A stretch of DNA of 64,000 nucleotides from positions 1-64,000 of the forward strand of contig NZ_SNVJ01000011.1 in NCBI RefSeq assembly GCF_009829925.1, written 5' to 3'. Each line of letters begins with the position of its first letter. Positions within the stretch are counted from its first letter, which is position 1. The notes beneath the pieces were generated by a model, which had not been told where the DNA came from, searched no databases, and worked only from the letters and a program-made list of their open reading frames with translations. Source of the DNA: Teichococcus coralli (GTDB lineage Bacteria > Pseudomonadota > Alphaproteobacteria > Acetobacterales > Acetobacteraceae). A program made the position numbers and the translations under genes. Positions 45,163 through 55,159 of the stretch are shown here, piece by piece.

Positions 45163-45869
45163 TCAACCGGTCCATAACGGAATTTATGGGTTCGGATGCC
45201 GCCTCGGCCATCCGGCTTTGGAACCTGGATCTCCATCGCTAATTCCTTGCTTAGAGTACCTGGGCGGATCAGGGCCCATCGCCCGTCCGGCAGAGAATAC
45301 ATCTGATATCCTTGTCCAACCTCTCGTTCGAAACGGCCGGCAAGTCCCTCCAAGTCGGCCTGTCGCTGCGCCACACCGCCGCCTCGGTCGTATTCAGGCG
45401 TTCCTGTGTACCGACCCCCGGCTCGCGCCTGCACGCGCGGCGTGGCCGCCGTCAGTTCCTCCACGGTGCCGGGCGAGGGCCGCAGCGGGCCGGCAGCGCT
45501 GGGTGCTCTGAGCGGCAGCGTGACCGGCGGCGGTGAGGGCCGGAACCCGCCGCCGCCTGCATCGAGATCCTCCGGCCCAGGTGGACCATCGAGGGCGCTC
45601 CGGCCACTGCCGGGATAGCGCCCCGCGGCAACCGGAAGCACGGCAGCGGGCTGGCTCGTCCCCCTGCCGGACGTTCCCGCGCCTCGCACATAGGCGGAGA
45701 CATGCTCCGCCTTCCCATTCCGGCTGCGGTCATAGGCCCGGACGAAAACCAGCCCGCCGGTTCCACCGCCATGGGATGATGATCCTAGAGCCTGCCAGCC
45801 TTCCGTGACCCAGCCGACATAGGCGGGGCGCTCCGGATGTCCGCTCTGCCAATGGCGCTTTTCCGCCAT
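45159..45869 (-). CDS. Unrecognised protein, possible small polymorphic toxin
   Basis: It has 236 residues in three parts: a basic/aromatic N-terminal region (KRHWQSGHPERPAYVGWVTE, KAEHVSAYVRGAGTSGRG), a Pro/Gly/Ala-rich low-complexity middle (about 75-150), and a C-terminal domain of about 80 residues (GYQMYSLPDGRWALIRPGTL ... [14 protein letters not shown]). The AYVRG-type N-terminus recalls short motifs in Rhs/phage-linked proteins. No signal peptide. It is coupled to the downstream gene by ATGA. GC content falls towards the 3' end, suggesting acquisition. Toxin activity is unproven. Confidence 0.6.
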   Translation of the reverse strand: MAEKRHWQSGHPERPAYVGWVTEGWQALGSSSHGGGTGGLVFVRAYDRSRNGKAEHVSAYVRGAGTSGRGTSQPAAVLPVAAGRYPGSGRSALDGPPGPEDLDAGGGGFRPSPPPVTLPLRAPSAAGPLRPSPGTVEELTAATPRVQARAGGRYTGTPEYDRGGGVAQRQADLEGLAGRFEREVGQGYQMYSLPDGRWALIRPGTLSKELAMEIQVPKPDGRGGIRTHKFRYGPVE

Positions 45870-46011
45870 GGCAGGCTTGAGGCCGGCCTCGGTGACGGGA
45901 ACAAGGTTCCTGCGCCACCTCCTGTCTTGCGGACTTTATTCCTATTTCGGCTCAAAAGCCAAGCTCAGGCTCACACCGTGCCGGCGCTGCCTGTGCCAGA
46001 GCCGTTCGAGG

Positions 46012-46080
46012 CGGGGTCCGGGGTGGCCCTGCCACCCCGGCGGATGGGGCCTGGGGAAGGCGGCGCCTTCCCCAGGGGTG
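46012..46080 (+). repeat. Two-hairpin intergenic repeat, copy B3
   Basis: Perfect 10-base arms at 46018-46027 / 46031-46040 and perfect 11-base arms at 46051-46061 / 46065-46075 (centre GGC). Flanking words GGGGTCCGGGG and CCCCGGCGG are shared with the other copies. It lies between the start of the putative toxin gene and the pckA terminator. Confidence 0.65.
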
Positions 46081-46084
46081 CCCA

Positions 46085-46119
46085 AAGAAAAAGGGCGGAG
46101 CCGTATCCGGCCCCGCCCT
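46085..46119 (-). terminator. Rho-independent terminator of pckA
   Basis: On the minus strand an 11-base stem (46109-46119 with 46092-46102, one G-T pair) is followed by TTTTTCTTT. It begins 26 bases after the pckA stop. Confidence 0.8.
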
Positions 46120-46144
46120 CTTCAATCGCGAAGGATGCTGCCGG

Positions 46145-47758
<1,614 letters not shown>

Positions 47759-47979
47759 ACGAGTCTGTTCTCCAGTCAAGGCGCTATGCCTCCGGGGAGT
47801 GATTCCGCCGGGGTAGTGGCCATTGAATTGCCCAGGCCGGGATCCGCATCTCGTACAACAACGTACCGCATGGGCATGGCCGGCGCAGGCGAATGGACCC
47901 TAGGGCAGCGCCGAGGACGCGGTCAACGTTCGTGCACTCGTCATATTATACGACGACAGAGGCATCTCGCGGCACGCGA

Positions 47980-48717
47980 TCATTCACGTTTTAGAGACGA
48001 AGCCCGCGCCTGCCGGGCCGCCTGCACCAGCGCCTCCCGGACCTCCTGCACCTCCCCGGCGGGCGCCGGGAAGTCGAGCCGGCAGCGGCGCTCCTCCGCC
48101 ACGAAGTCGCAGCCATCCACGTCCAGGCTCACCATCCGCCATTCGCCATGCGCCTGCCCCAGCAGGTTGACCACAATGTTTTCAACGGCTTCGGCATGAT
48201 CCTCGTTCATGTGCGCGCAAACTCCCGCCTCCGCCGCAGCGATCGCCGCCACCTCCCCGGGGGTTGGCAGAAGCTCACTCGCCCGCAGCCGCGTGGCCGC
48301 CGCGAAACCGCCCACCAGCAACGCCGCCACGGGTCGGACGCGCCAAAGGGCGAAGTCCGCGAATCCGGCATACGGCGCTGCATAGGGGTGCAGGGCCAGC
48401 CAGCGTGCCTTCAGCGCGGCCTTTTGATCGCCCTCCACCCGCTCCGCCACGCCGGTCACTGTCACGCGAGGAGCGGTCTGCGGGTTCGCCTCGGGCGCGT
48501 CTCCCTGCACCAGCAGGGCGCAGCGCGGCTCCCGCAGCAGCTGGCGGGTGTGTTCGGAAAGGCTGGAGAGCCAGAGCAGCAGCGAAAGGTCCGGCGCGGC
48601 GGCAGGGGTCACCAGGCTGGCGAAGGGCTGGCCCTCCTGCTGGGTGGCCAGCGTGGCGGCGCGCGCGCCACGCAGCAATGCGCGCGCCTGGCGAACCGGT
48701 TCGGCCTTGTCCATCAT
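47980..48717 (-). CDS. HugZ-like haem-utilisation/PNPOx-fold protein
   Basis: It has 245 residues. The N-terminal split-barrel of the pyridoxamine-phosphate-oxidase fold (about 8-150: [40 protein letters not shown]) is followed by a DUF2470-type domain with [14 protein letters not shown]. Relatives include HugZ, which degrades haem, and plant chloroplast proteins of similar fold. Haem degradation here is likely but not shown. It sits between pckA and chvI, divergent from chvI. Confidence 0.87.
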   Translation of the reverse strand: MMDKAEPVRQARALLRGARAATLATQQEGQPFASLVTPAAAPDLSLLLWLSSLSEHTRQLLREPRCALLVQGDAPEANPQTAPRVTVTGVAERVEGDQKAALKARWLALHPYAAPYAGFADFALWRVRPVAALLVGGFAAATRLRASELLPTPGEVAAIAAAEAGVCAHMNEDHAEAVENIVVNLLGQAHGEWRMVSLDVDGCDFVAEERRCRLDFPAPAGEVQEVREALVQAARQARASSLKRE

Positions 48718-48827
48718 CCCTCCGAAGCCCTAATGCGCATCCGGCGGCCCGGCTTGCGCCACAATCTCCGGCCATCAGGGTGCCAGGGGGCCCCTCGCCC
48801 CACGGAACCGCGCTCCGCCGGACCTAT

Positions 48828-48902
48828 ATGCCGAATGGACCTATGCCCAGTGGCCCGATGCCCAGTGGACCTATGCCCGTTGGACACAACCCGAGTGGAC
48901 GC
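48828..48902 (+). repeat. 15-bp minisatellite upstream of and in frame with chvI
   Basis: Five 15-base units (starts 48828, 48843, 48858, 48873, 48888) resemble ATGCCCAGTGGACCT. Four begin with ATG. Read in the chvI frame they encode [25 protein letters not shown] and continue without stop into the chvI start at 48921. Unit length and ATG phasing match the repeat before cheA, though the sequence differs. Confidence 0.8.
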
Positions 48903-48920
48903 CTCAGGAGCTCCGCGCCC

Positions 48921-49621
<701 letters not shown>

Positions 49622-49622
<1 letters not shown>

Positions 49623-51316
49623 TGCCCGACGCCAGCGGCCCCGCCGCCGAGGCCCGCGCCCCGGCCCCGAAGGAGCGGCACCCGCGCAAGCGGGTCTCGC
49701 CGCTGCTGCGCCGCATCCTGCTGCTGAACATGATGGCGCCCGCCCTGTTGGCCGCCGCCCTGCTCTACCTCGACCAGTACCAGAACGGGCTGATCGCCGC
49801 CGAGGTGGAGGCGCTGCGCACCCAGGCCCGCATCTATGCCGGCGGCATCGCCGAGGCGGCGGTGCGCATCCAGGACGACCGCGCCGTGCTGGTGCCCGAC
49901 ACCGCCCGCCCGCTGCTCCGGCGCCTCGTCGAGCCCAGCCCCAACACCCAGGCCAAGCTGTTCGACACCACCGGCCTGCTGGTGGCCGACAGCCGCGTGC
50001 GCGAGGGCCAGGGCGGCGCCATTGTAACCGAGCCGCTGCCGCCGCCCGAGCACCGCAGCCTTCTCGCCGGCACCATCGGCGGCCTCTACGACCGCATTCT
50101 CGCCCTGCTGCCGCGCAGCGTCTTCGGCCCGCGCAGCGCCGATGACGACGTTTTCGTGGATGTCGGCCCGAATGCCGGCTCCTTCGACTGGCAGCCCGCC
50201 CTCGGCCCCGACCGGCGCGAGGAGCTGCGCCTGGCGCTGGAAGGCGGCGTGCGCCCTTATATCCGCCGCACCCCGGACGGCCGGCTGCTGGTCTCGGTGG
50301 CCGAGCCCGCCCGCCGCGGCAACCAGAGCATCGGCATCGTGCTGCTGACCCGCGAGGCGCGGCAGGTGGACGAGCGGCTGCTGGAGATCCGCTCCTCCGT
50401 CCTCGGCCTGTTCCTGCTGGCGCTGCTGCTGACCGTCGCCGCCTCGCTCTACCTGTCGCGCACCATCGCCTCGCCCATCCTGGCGCTCGCCGGCGCCGCG
50501 GCGGCCATGCGCCAGGGCAAGGGCCGCGCCGGCTCGGTGCCGCCACCTCTGCTGGAGCGGGAGGACGAGATCGGCGTGCTGGCGCGCGACCTGCAATCCT
50601 CCGCCACCGCCCTCTGGGCCCGCATCGACCAGAACGAGCGGTTCGCCGCCGACGTGGCGCACGAGCTGCGCAACCCGCTGACCAGCGTGCGCTCCGCCAT
50701 CGAGACGCTGCGCCGCATCGAGAACCCGGAGCACCAGAGGCGCCTGCTCGCCATCATCGCCGACGACGCCGTGCGGATGGACCGGCTGATCGCCGACATC
50801 GCCGACTCCTCGCGGGTGGACGCGGAGCTTTCCCGCACCGCCTCCGAGCCGGTGGACATCGCCCCCATCCTGCCGGCGCTGACCGAGCTGCACAACGCCA
50901 CCCGCAAGCCGGACGCGCCCGTGGTGGAGCTGGAAATGCCGTCCGGGCCGCTGGTGGTGCGCGGCGTGGAGGGGCGGCTGGTGCAGGTGTTCCGCAACCT
51001 GCTGGGCAACGCCATCTCCTTCTCGCCGCCCGGCGGCCATGTGCGCATGCGGGCGCGGCCGACCGGCGCCATGATGGAGTTCACCGTGGAGGACGAGGGC
51101 CCCGGCATTCCCGAGGCCAAGCTGGAAGGCATCTTCGCCCGCTTCTACAGCGAACGGCCGCATGGCGAGCAGTTCGGCCAGCATTCCGGCCTCGGGCTCT
51201 CGATCAGCCGGCAGATCGTCGAGGGCCTCGGCGGGCGCATCAGCGCCGAGAACCGGCGCGACGAGAGCGGCAAGGTGATCGGCGCGCGCTTCGTGGTCCG
51301 GCTGCCGCTGGGCTGA
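49622..51316 (+). CDS. chvG: Sensor histidine kinase ChvG
   Basis: This 564-residue membrane kinase has TM1 (about 29-50, LLRRILLLNMMAPALLAAAL), a periplasmic sensor region (about 55-250), TM2 (about 258-280, SSVLGLFLLALLLTVAASLY), HAMP (SRTIASPILALAGAAAAMRQ), HisKA (FAADVAHELRNPLTSVRSAI) and HATPase (FRNLLGNAISFSPPGGHV, DEGPGIP, HSGLGLSISRQIV). It is the partner of ChvI, and the TGATG overlap ensures co-translation. In relatives the periplasmic inhibitor ExoR acts on it; exoR is not in this window. Confidence 0.94.
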
Positions 51317-51347
51317 GGCGAGCCGGGAGAGGGCCCCACCCCCTCGT

Positions 51348-51530
51348 GCTCCGACCAGGAGAAAATTGCGAGAGAGCTCCGCCCTCTCGCGCTCCGGCCA
51401 GGAGGAAGTTGCGAGAGAGCTCCGCCCTCTCGCGCTCCGACCAGGAGGAAATTGCGAGAGAGCTCCGCCCTCTCGCGCTCTCCGGCCAGGAGAAAATTGC
51501 GAGAGAGCTCCGCCCTCTCGCGCTCTCCGG
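51348..51530. repeat. 43-45-bp tandem repeat array behind chvG
   Basis: Four complete units (51348-51390, 51391-51433, 51434-51476, 51477-51521) and a partial fifth. Each contains CCAGGAG-AAATTGCGAGAG and the small hairpin GCGAGAG...CTCTCGC. The unit length is not a multiple of three and no frame is conserved, so it is non-coding. It starts 31 bases after the chvG stop. Confidence 0.85.
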
Positions 51531-51551
51531 CCAGGAAACTGAGTTTCCTGG
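51531..51551. terminator. Hairpin closing the tandem array
   Basis: Perfect 9-base arms CCAGGAAAC and GTTTCCTGG surround TGA. Its left arm is the start of the truncated fifth repeat unit. The 51552-51731 stretch that follows shows no gene. Confidence 0.5.
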
Positions 51552-51731
51552 ACCTTCCCTCAGTGGCTCCGGCCCGGCCTTGCGGCGGAACCCTGCCGCG
51601 CCGCGACGAGGCCGAGGCCGAGGCCACACCCTTCGGGCCTGGCTCGGGTCGGTGGCATCAGTCAGCGGAAGGCATCTTCCAGCTGCGCCGCCATTGCCCC
51701 CAAGAGGATCACCCCTCCAAGCCTGCGGACT

Positions 51732-51773
51732 CGAAGAAGGAAGATGGGGGTCTGCGGGAATTCCTTCCCCCAG
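51732..51773 (+). repeat. Intergenic palindromic element, half copy A5
   Basis: GAAGAAGGAAGATGGGGGTC followed by a GCGGGAATTCCTTCCCCC hairpin corresponds to one end of the element family. The other end and the core are missing. It lies just downstream of the PLP dehydratase gene. Confidence 0.6.
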
Positions 51774-51785
51774 CCGTTTCACCTT

Positions 51786-52751
51786 TCAGCCGTTGAGCGA
51801 CGCCGGGTCGGTGTTCCCCCCGCACACCAGGACGCCCACCCGCGCGCCATCCGGCGGCACGAAGGCGCCGCAGAGCAGCGCCGCCAGGGCGGTGGCGCCG
51901 CCCGGCTCGGCGACGATGCGGCAGGCTTCCCACAGCGCCTGCCGCGCCGCGCGGATCGCGTCGTCCGGCACCAGCACGGCGGTGCCGATATGCTGGCGGG
52001 CCACCTCGAACATCAGCGCGCCGACCTGCCGCGCGCCCAAGCTGTCGGCCGCCACGCCGCCGACGGGCGCCGACACCGGGTGCCCCTCGCGCAGGGCGGT
52101 GTAGAGCGTCGGGCAGCCTTCCGGCTCCACGCTCACCACCTCGGCGCGCTCGCCGTACCAGGCGGCCATGCCGCCGATCAGCCCGCCGCCACCGGTGGCC
52201 ACCAGCACATGCGTCAGCTCCGGCGCCTGCTCCTCCAGCTCCAGCGCCACCGTGCCCTGGCCGGCCAGCACCTCGGGCTGGTCATAGGCGTGCACCATCA
52301 GGGCGCCGGTCTCGGCGGCGCGGGCCTCGCAGGCCTGGCGGGCCTCGTCGTAGCTGGCGCCACCCTGCACCAGGGTGGCGCCATAGGCGCGAATACGGGC
52401 CAGCTTGGCCGGGCCGGTGATTTCGGGCACAAAGATCTCGGCCTTCACCCCCAGCGCCCGCGCGGCATAGGCAACCGCGGCGCCATGGTTTCCACCGGAG
52501 GCGGCAATCACCCCCGAGGCCGGCAATGGGCCGGAAAGCAGGCGATTGAAGGCGCCGCGCGGCTTGAAGGAGCCGCTGGCCTGCAGAAGTTCGAGCTTCA
52601 GCGTCACGTCGCATGGCGTGCCGAGGTCGGCGGCGCTCAGCCGCAGCAGCGGCGTGCGGCGGATCCTGGAGGCGATGCGCGCCGCGGCGGCGCGGATGGC
52701 GGCCGCGTCCGGTGGAACGGGCCCCGGAGCGGGAGAGGCGGATTGGGTCAT
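51786..52751 (-). CDS. PLP-dependent threonine/serine dehydratase family protein
   Basis: This 321-residue fold-type II enzyme has the PLP lysine in ASGSFKPRGAFNRLL, the substrate loop ASGGNHGAAVAYAA and the phosphate-binding VATGGGGLIGGMAAW. There is no C-terminal ACT domain, so it is of the catabolic dehydratase or serine-racemase type rather than biosynthetic IlvA. ATG 52751 is used; an in-frame ATG at 52772 would add seven residues. It diverges from hprK and is inserted into the chvG-hprK interval found in relatives. Confidence 0.85.
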   Translation of the reverse strand: MTQSASPAPGPVPPDAAAIRAAAARIASRIRRTPLLRLSAADLGTPCDVTLKLELLQASGSFKPRGAFNRLLSGPLPASGVIAASGGNHGAAVAYAARALGVKAEIFVPEITGPAKLARIRAYGATLVQGGASYDEARQACEARAAETGALMVHAYDQPEVLAGQGTVALELEEQAPELTHVLVATGGGGLIGGMAAWYGERAEVVSVEPEGCPTLYTALREGHPVSAPVGGVAADSLGARQVGALMFEVARQHIGTAVLVPDDAIRAARQALWEACRIVAEPGGATALAALLCGAFVPPDGARVGVLVCGGNTDPASLNG

Positions 52752-52888
52752 GGCGGCGAACGGTGGCATCACCCGCCCGGAGCCGCAACCTGGCAGCGTG
52801 GAGGGGGGGAGCTTTCACACCCGCCTTCAGAATGCCATATTTCAGCAGGTTTCAGAGCGCCCCGGTTCCGGGGAGGCCAGGAGCAGAA

Positions 52889-53335
52889 ATGTTGCTGCAT
52901 GGGAGCTGCGCGGCGTCGCAAGGCGCAGGCGTGTTGTTCCTGGGTCCTCCGGGATCCGGAAAGTCCGATCTGGTGCTGCGGCTGATGCAGCGGGGCTGGC
53001 AGCTGGTCGCCGACGACCAGGTGGTGCTGCGCGGGGACAACGCGGGCACCGAGGCCGAGGCGCCGCCGCCGCTGGCCGGGCTGCTGGAGGTCCGTGGCGT
53101 CGGCATCTTCCAGGGCCTGCCGCATGGCCCCGCGCCGCTGCGGCTGGTGGTGGACCTCGCCCCCCAGGCCGCGGTGCCGCGCCTGCCGGAGCCGCGCCGC
53201 TTCGCCGCCCCCGGCGGCCCGCTGCCCCGCCTGGCGCTGCATGCCTTTGAAGCTTCCGCTCCCGCCAAGCTGGAGCTGGCCCTCGCCGCCGCGCAGGCAC
53301 GGCTGGCGCAGCGCGCCGGAGCCTTCGTCGCGTGA
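52889..53335 (+). CDS. hprK: HPr kinase/phosphorylase, short alphaproteobacterial form
   Basis: It has 148 residues and corresponds only to the catalytic C-terminal domain of Firmicutes HprK. The P-loop is LGPPGSGKSDLVLRLMQRGW, followed by LVADDQVVL and the HprK signature around GLLEVRGVGIFQG. It phosphorylates HPr on the regulatory serine. ATG 52889 follows CAGGAG. Its stop overlaps the rapZ GTG (GTGA). Confidence 0.92.
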   Translation: MLLHGSCAASQGAGVLFLGPPGSGKSDLVLRLMQRGWQLVADDQVVLRGDNAGTEAEAPPPLAGLLEVRGVGIFQGLPHGPAPLRLVVDLAPQAAVPRLPEPRRFAAPGGPLPRLALHAFEASAPAKLELALAAAQARLAQRAGAFVA

Positions 53336-54300
53336 GCACGCCCGCTCCCTCGGCGCGTCCGGTGGTGGTGGTCACCGGCCTCTCCGGCGCCGGCAAGGCC
53401 TCCATCCTGCGCGCCATGGAGGATCTGGGCTTTGAAAGCGTCGACAACCCGCCGCTCTCGGTGCTGGAGGAAGTGGTGCGCGAGGCCGGCGGCGTGCCGC
53501 TCGCCGTCGGCGTGGACGCCCGCACCCGTGGCTTCGACGCCGGCGGCCTGCTGGCGCTGATGGACCGGCTGCACAACGTTCCCGGCGTGGCGCCGCAGCT
53601 CCTCTACGTGACGGCGGAGGAGACGGTGCTGCTGCGCCGCTTCTCCGAGACGCGGCGGCGGCACCCGCTGGCGCCGGGCGGCTCGCTCGGCGGCTCGGTG
53701 GCCGACGGCGTCGCGCGGGAGGAGGCGCTGCTCGCCCCGCTGCGCGACGCGGCGGACTGGGTGGTGGACACCACCGAGCTGCCGCTGCCCGAGCTGCGCC
53801 GGATGGTGGAGCGCCGCTTCCGGCAGGCGGAGGGGCATGGCCTGGGCGTCGCCGTGCTGTCCTTCGCCTTTCCGCGCGGCCTGCCGCGCGAGGCGGAACT
53901 GGTGTTCGACCTGCGCTTCCTGCGCAACCCGCACTACGACCCCGCGCTGCGGCCACTGACCGGGCAGGAAGCGGCGGTGGCTGCCTTTATCCGCGAGGAT
54001 CAAGACTTCGCCCCATTCTGGCAGCGCATGACGGCGCTGCTGGACCCGCTGTTGCCCCGCTACGCGGCGGAGGGCAAGAAATACCTCACCGTGGCCTTCG
54101 GCTGCACCGGCGGCAGGCATCGCTCCGTCCTGCTGGCCGAGATGCTCACTGCCCATTTGGCGGCGCAGGGCTGGCGGGTTGACCTGACGCATCGTGAACT
54201 GACCGCCACCCGCGGCCTCGCGGGTGCGCAACGCGGCGCCGCATCGCCGGGCGCGCCGCATTCCCTACCGGGTCGGGAGGCCCCTTCTTGCAAACTATGA
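53332..54300 (+). CDS. rapZ: RNase adapter RapZ family protein
   Basis: It has 322 residues. The N-terminal nucleotide-binding domain has VVVTGLSGAGKASILRAMED, in which the residue after the P-loop Lys is Ala rather than Ser/Thr. LGFESVDNPPLSVLE and FSETRRRHPL follow. The C-terminal domain has FLRNPHYDPALRPLTGQEAA and VAFGCTGGRHRSVLLAEML, fully conserved. In enterobacteria RapZ controls GlmZ sRNA; in Alphaproteobacteria it sits with hprK and PTS genes and the role is unclear. It uses a GTG start overlapping hprK. Confidence 0.92.
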   Translation: MSTPAPSARPVVVVTGLSGAGKASILRAMEDLGFESVDNPPLSVLEEVVREAGGVPLAVGVDARTRGFDAGGLLALMDRLHNVPGVAPQLLYVTAEETVLLRRFSETRRRHPLAPGGSLGGSVADGVAREEALLAPLRDAADWVVDTTELPLPELRRMVERRFRQAEGHGLGVAVLSFAFPRGLPREAELVFDLRFLRNPHYDPALRPLTGQEAAVAAFIREDQDFAPFWQRMTALLDPLLPRYAAEGKKYLTVAFGCTGGRHRSVLLAEMLTAHLAAQGWRVDLTHRELTATRGLAGAQRGAASPGAPHSLPGREAPSCKL

Positions 54301-54313
54301 TGGCTTATCTCTC

Positions 54314-54757
54314 ATGATCGGGCTCGTGCTGGTCAGCCACGGCCACCTGGCGGAGGAGTTCCGCCTGGCGATGGAGCACGTCGTCGGGCCGCAACCCCAG
54401 GTCGAGACGGTCTGCATCGGGCCGGAGGACGACCTGGAGGCGCGCAAGCGCGACATCCTCGGCCGCATCGTGGCGGTTGACCGCGGCGACGGCGTGGTGA
54501 TCCTGACCGACATGATCGGCGGCACCCCCTCCAACCTGGCCACCGCCGTGGCGCAGGGCGCGGCTCCCGAGCGCATGGTGGAGGTAATCGCCGGGCTGAA
54601 CCTGCCGCTGCTGGTCAAGCTGGCGCGCATCCGCGGCGCCGAGACGCTGGGCCCGGCCGTCGAGCACGCGCTGGCGGCGGGACGCAAATATATCGCCTGC
54701 CCCACCCATATGAACTGCGCTCCCCCCGCGGGAGCCGTCCCGGACAAGCCTGCCTGA
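54314..54757 (+). CDS. PTS EIIA component, mannose type
   Basis: This 147-residue protein carries the phospho-His in GLVLVSHGHLAEEF (residue 9-10). GVVILTDMIGGTPSNLA and VIAGLNLPLL are EIIA-Man hallmarks. No EIIB or membrane EIIC/EIID is nearby, so it is a regulatory end-point of the phosphorelay rather than part of a sugar importer. The ATG at 54314 gives the normal family start; 13 bases separate it from rapZ. Confidence 0.93.
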   Translation: MIGLVLVSHGHLAEEFRLAMEHVVGPQPQVETVCIGPEDDLEARKRDILGRIVAVDRGDGVVILTDMIGGTPSNLATAVAQGAAPERMVEVIAGLNLPLLVKLARIRGAETLGPAVEHALAAGRKYIACPTHMNCAPPAGAVPDKPA

Positions 54758-54790
54758 CCCGGCGCCGGGCGCACCCAACGGAGGCTACCG

Positions 54791-55159
54791 ATGACCCTGC
54801 TGTTCCACCGCACCGTGCCGCTGCGCGCCCCCTCCGACGTGTTCCGGGCCCAGGCGGCGGCGCAGGCCTCGGCCGAGGCAGGCAACCCGCTGCTGCTGCG
54901 CCGGGTGGTCGTGGTGCCCAACAGCCGCGGGCTGCACGCCCGCGCCGCCGCCAAGCTGGTGTCCTGCGCCGAGCGGTTTTCCGCCTGCGTGACCGTCTCC
55001 CGTGATGGCGAGAAGGTGCCTGCCTGCTCCATCATGGGGCTGATGATGCTGGGAGCCGGAAAGGGCAGCGAGGTCGTGGTGGAAGCCGAAGGGTGGGACG
55101 CCAGGGAGGCGCTTGATGCTGTGGCCGGCCTGATCGAGGCCGGTTTCCATGAAGACTGA
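54791..55159 (+). CDS. ptsH: HPr family phosphocarrier protein
   Basis: It has 122 residues against about 90 for typical HPr. The first 33 residues (MTLLFHRTVPLRAPSDVFRA...) are an extra N-terminal segment. The HPr core follows with the EI-phosphorylated His in VVVPNSRGLHARAAAKLV and the HprK-target Ser in PACSIMGLMMLGAG. A GGAGG lies just before the ATG, supporting the long form. Its end overlaps ptsI by 11 bases. Confidence 0.93.
   Translation: MTLLFHRTVPLRAPSDVFRAQAAAQASAEAGNPLLLRRVVVVPNSRGLHARAAAKLVSCAERFSACVTVSRDGEKVPACSIMGLMMLGAGKGSEVVVEAEGWDAREALDAVAGLIEAGFHED

Noticed and set aside
47940-47965. TATAAT word as the proven pckA promoter
   Set aside because: The -10-like hexamer is clear on the minus strand, but no -35 element at suitable spacing was found, so it is only mentioned under pckA.
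51348-51530. CRISPR array
   Set aside because: Units are contiguous and near-identical, without unique spacers between repeats, so this is a plain tandem repeat.
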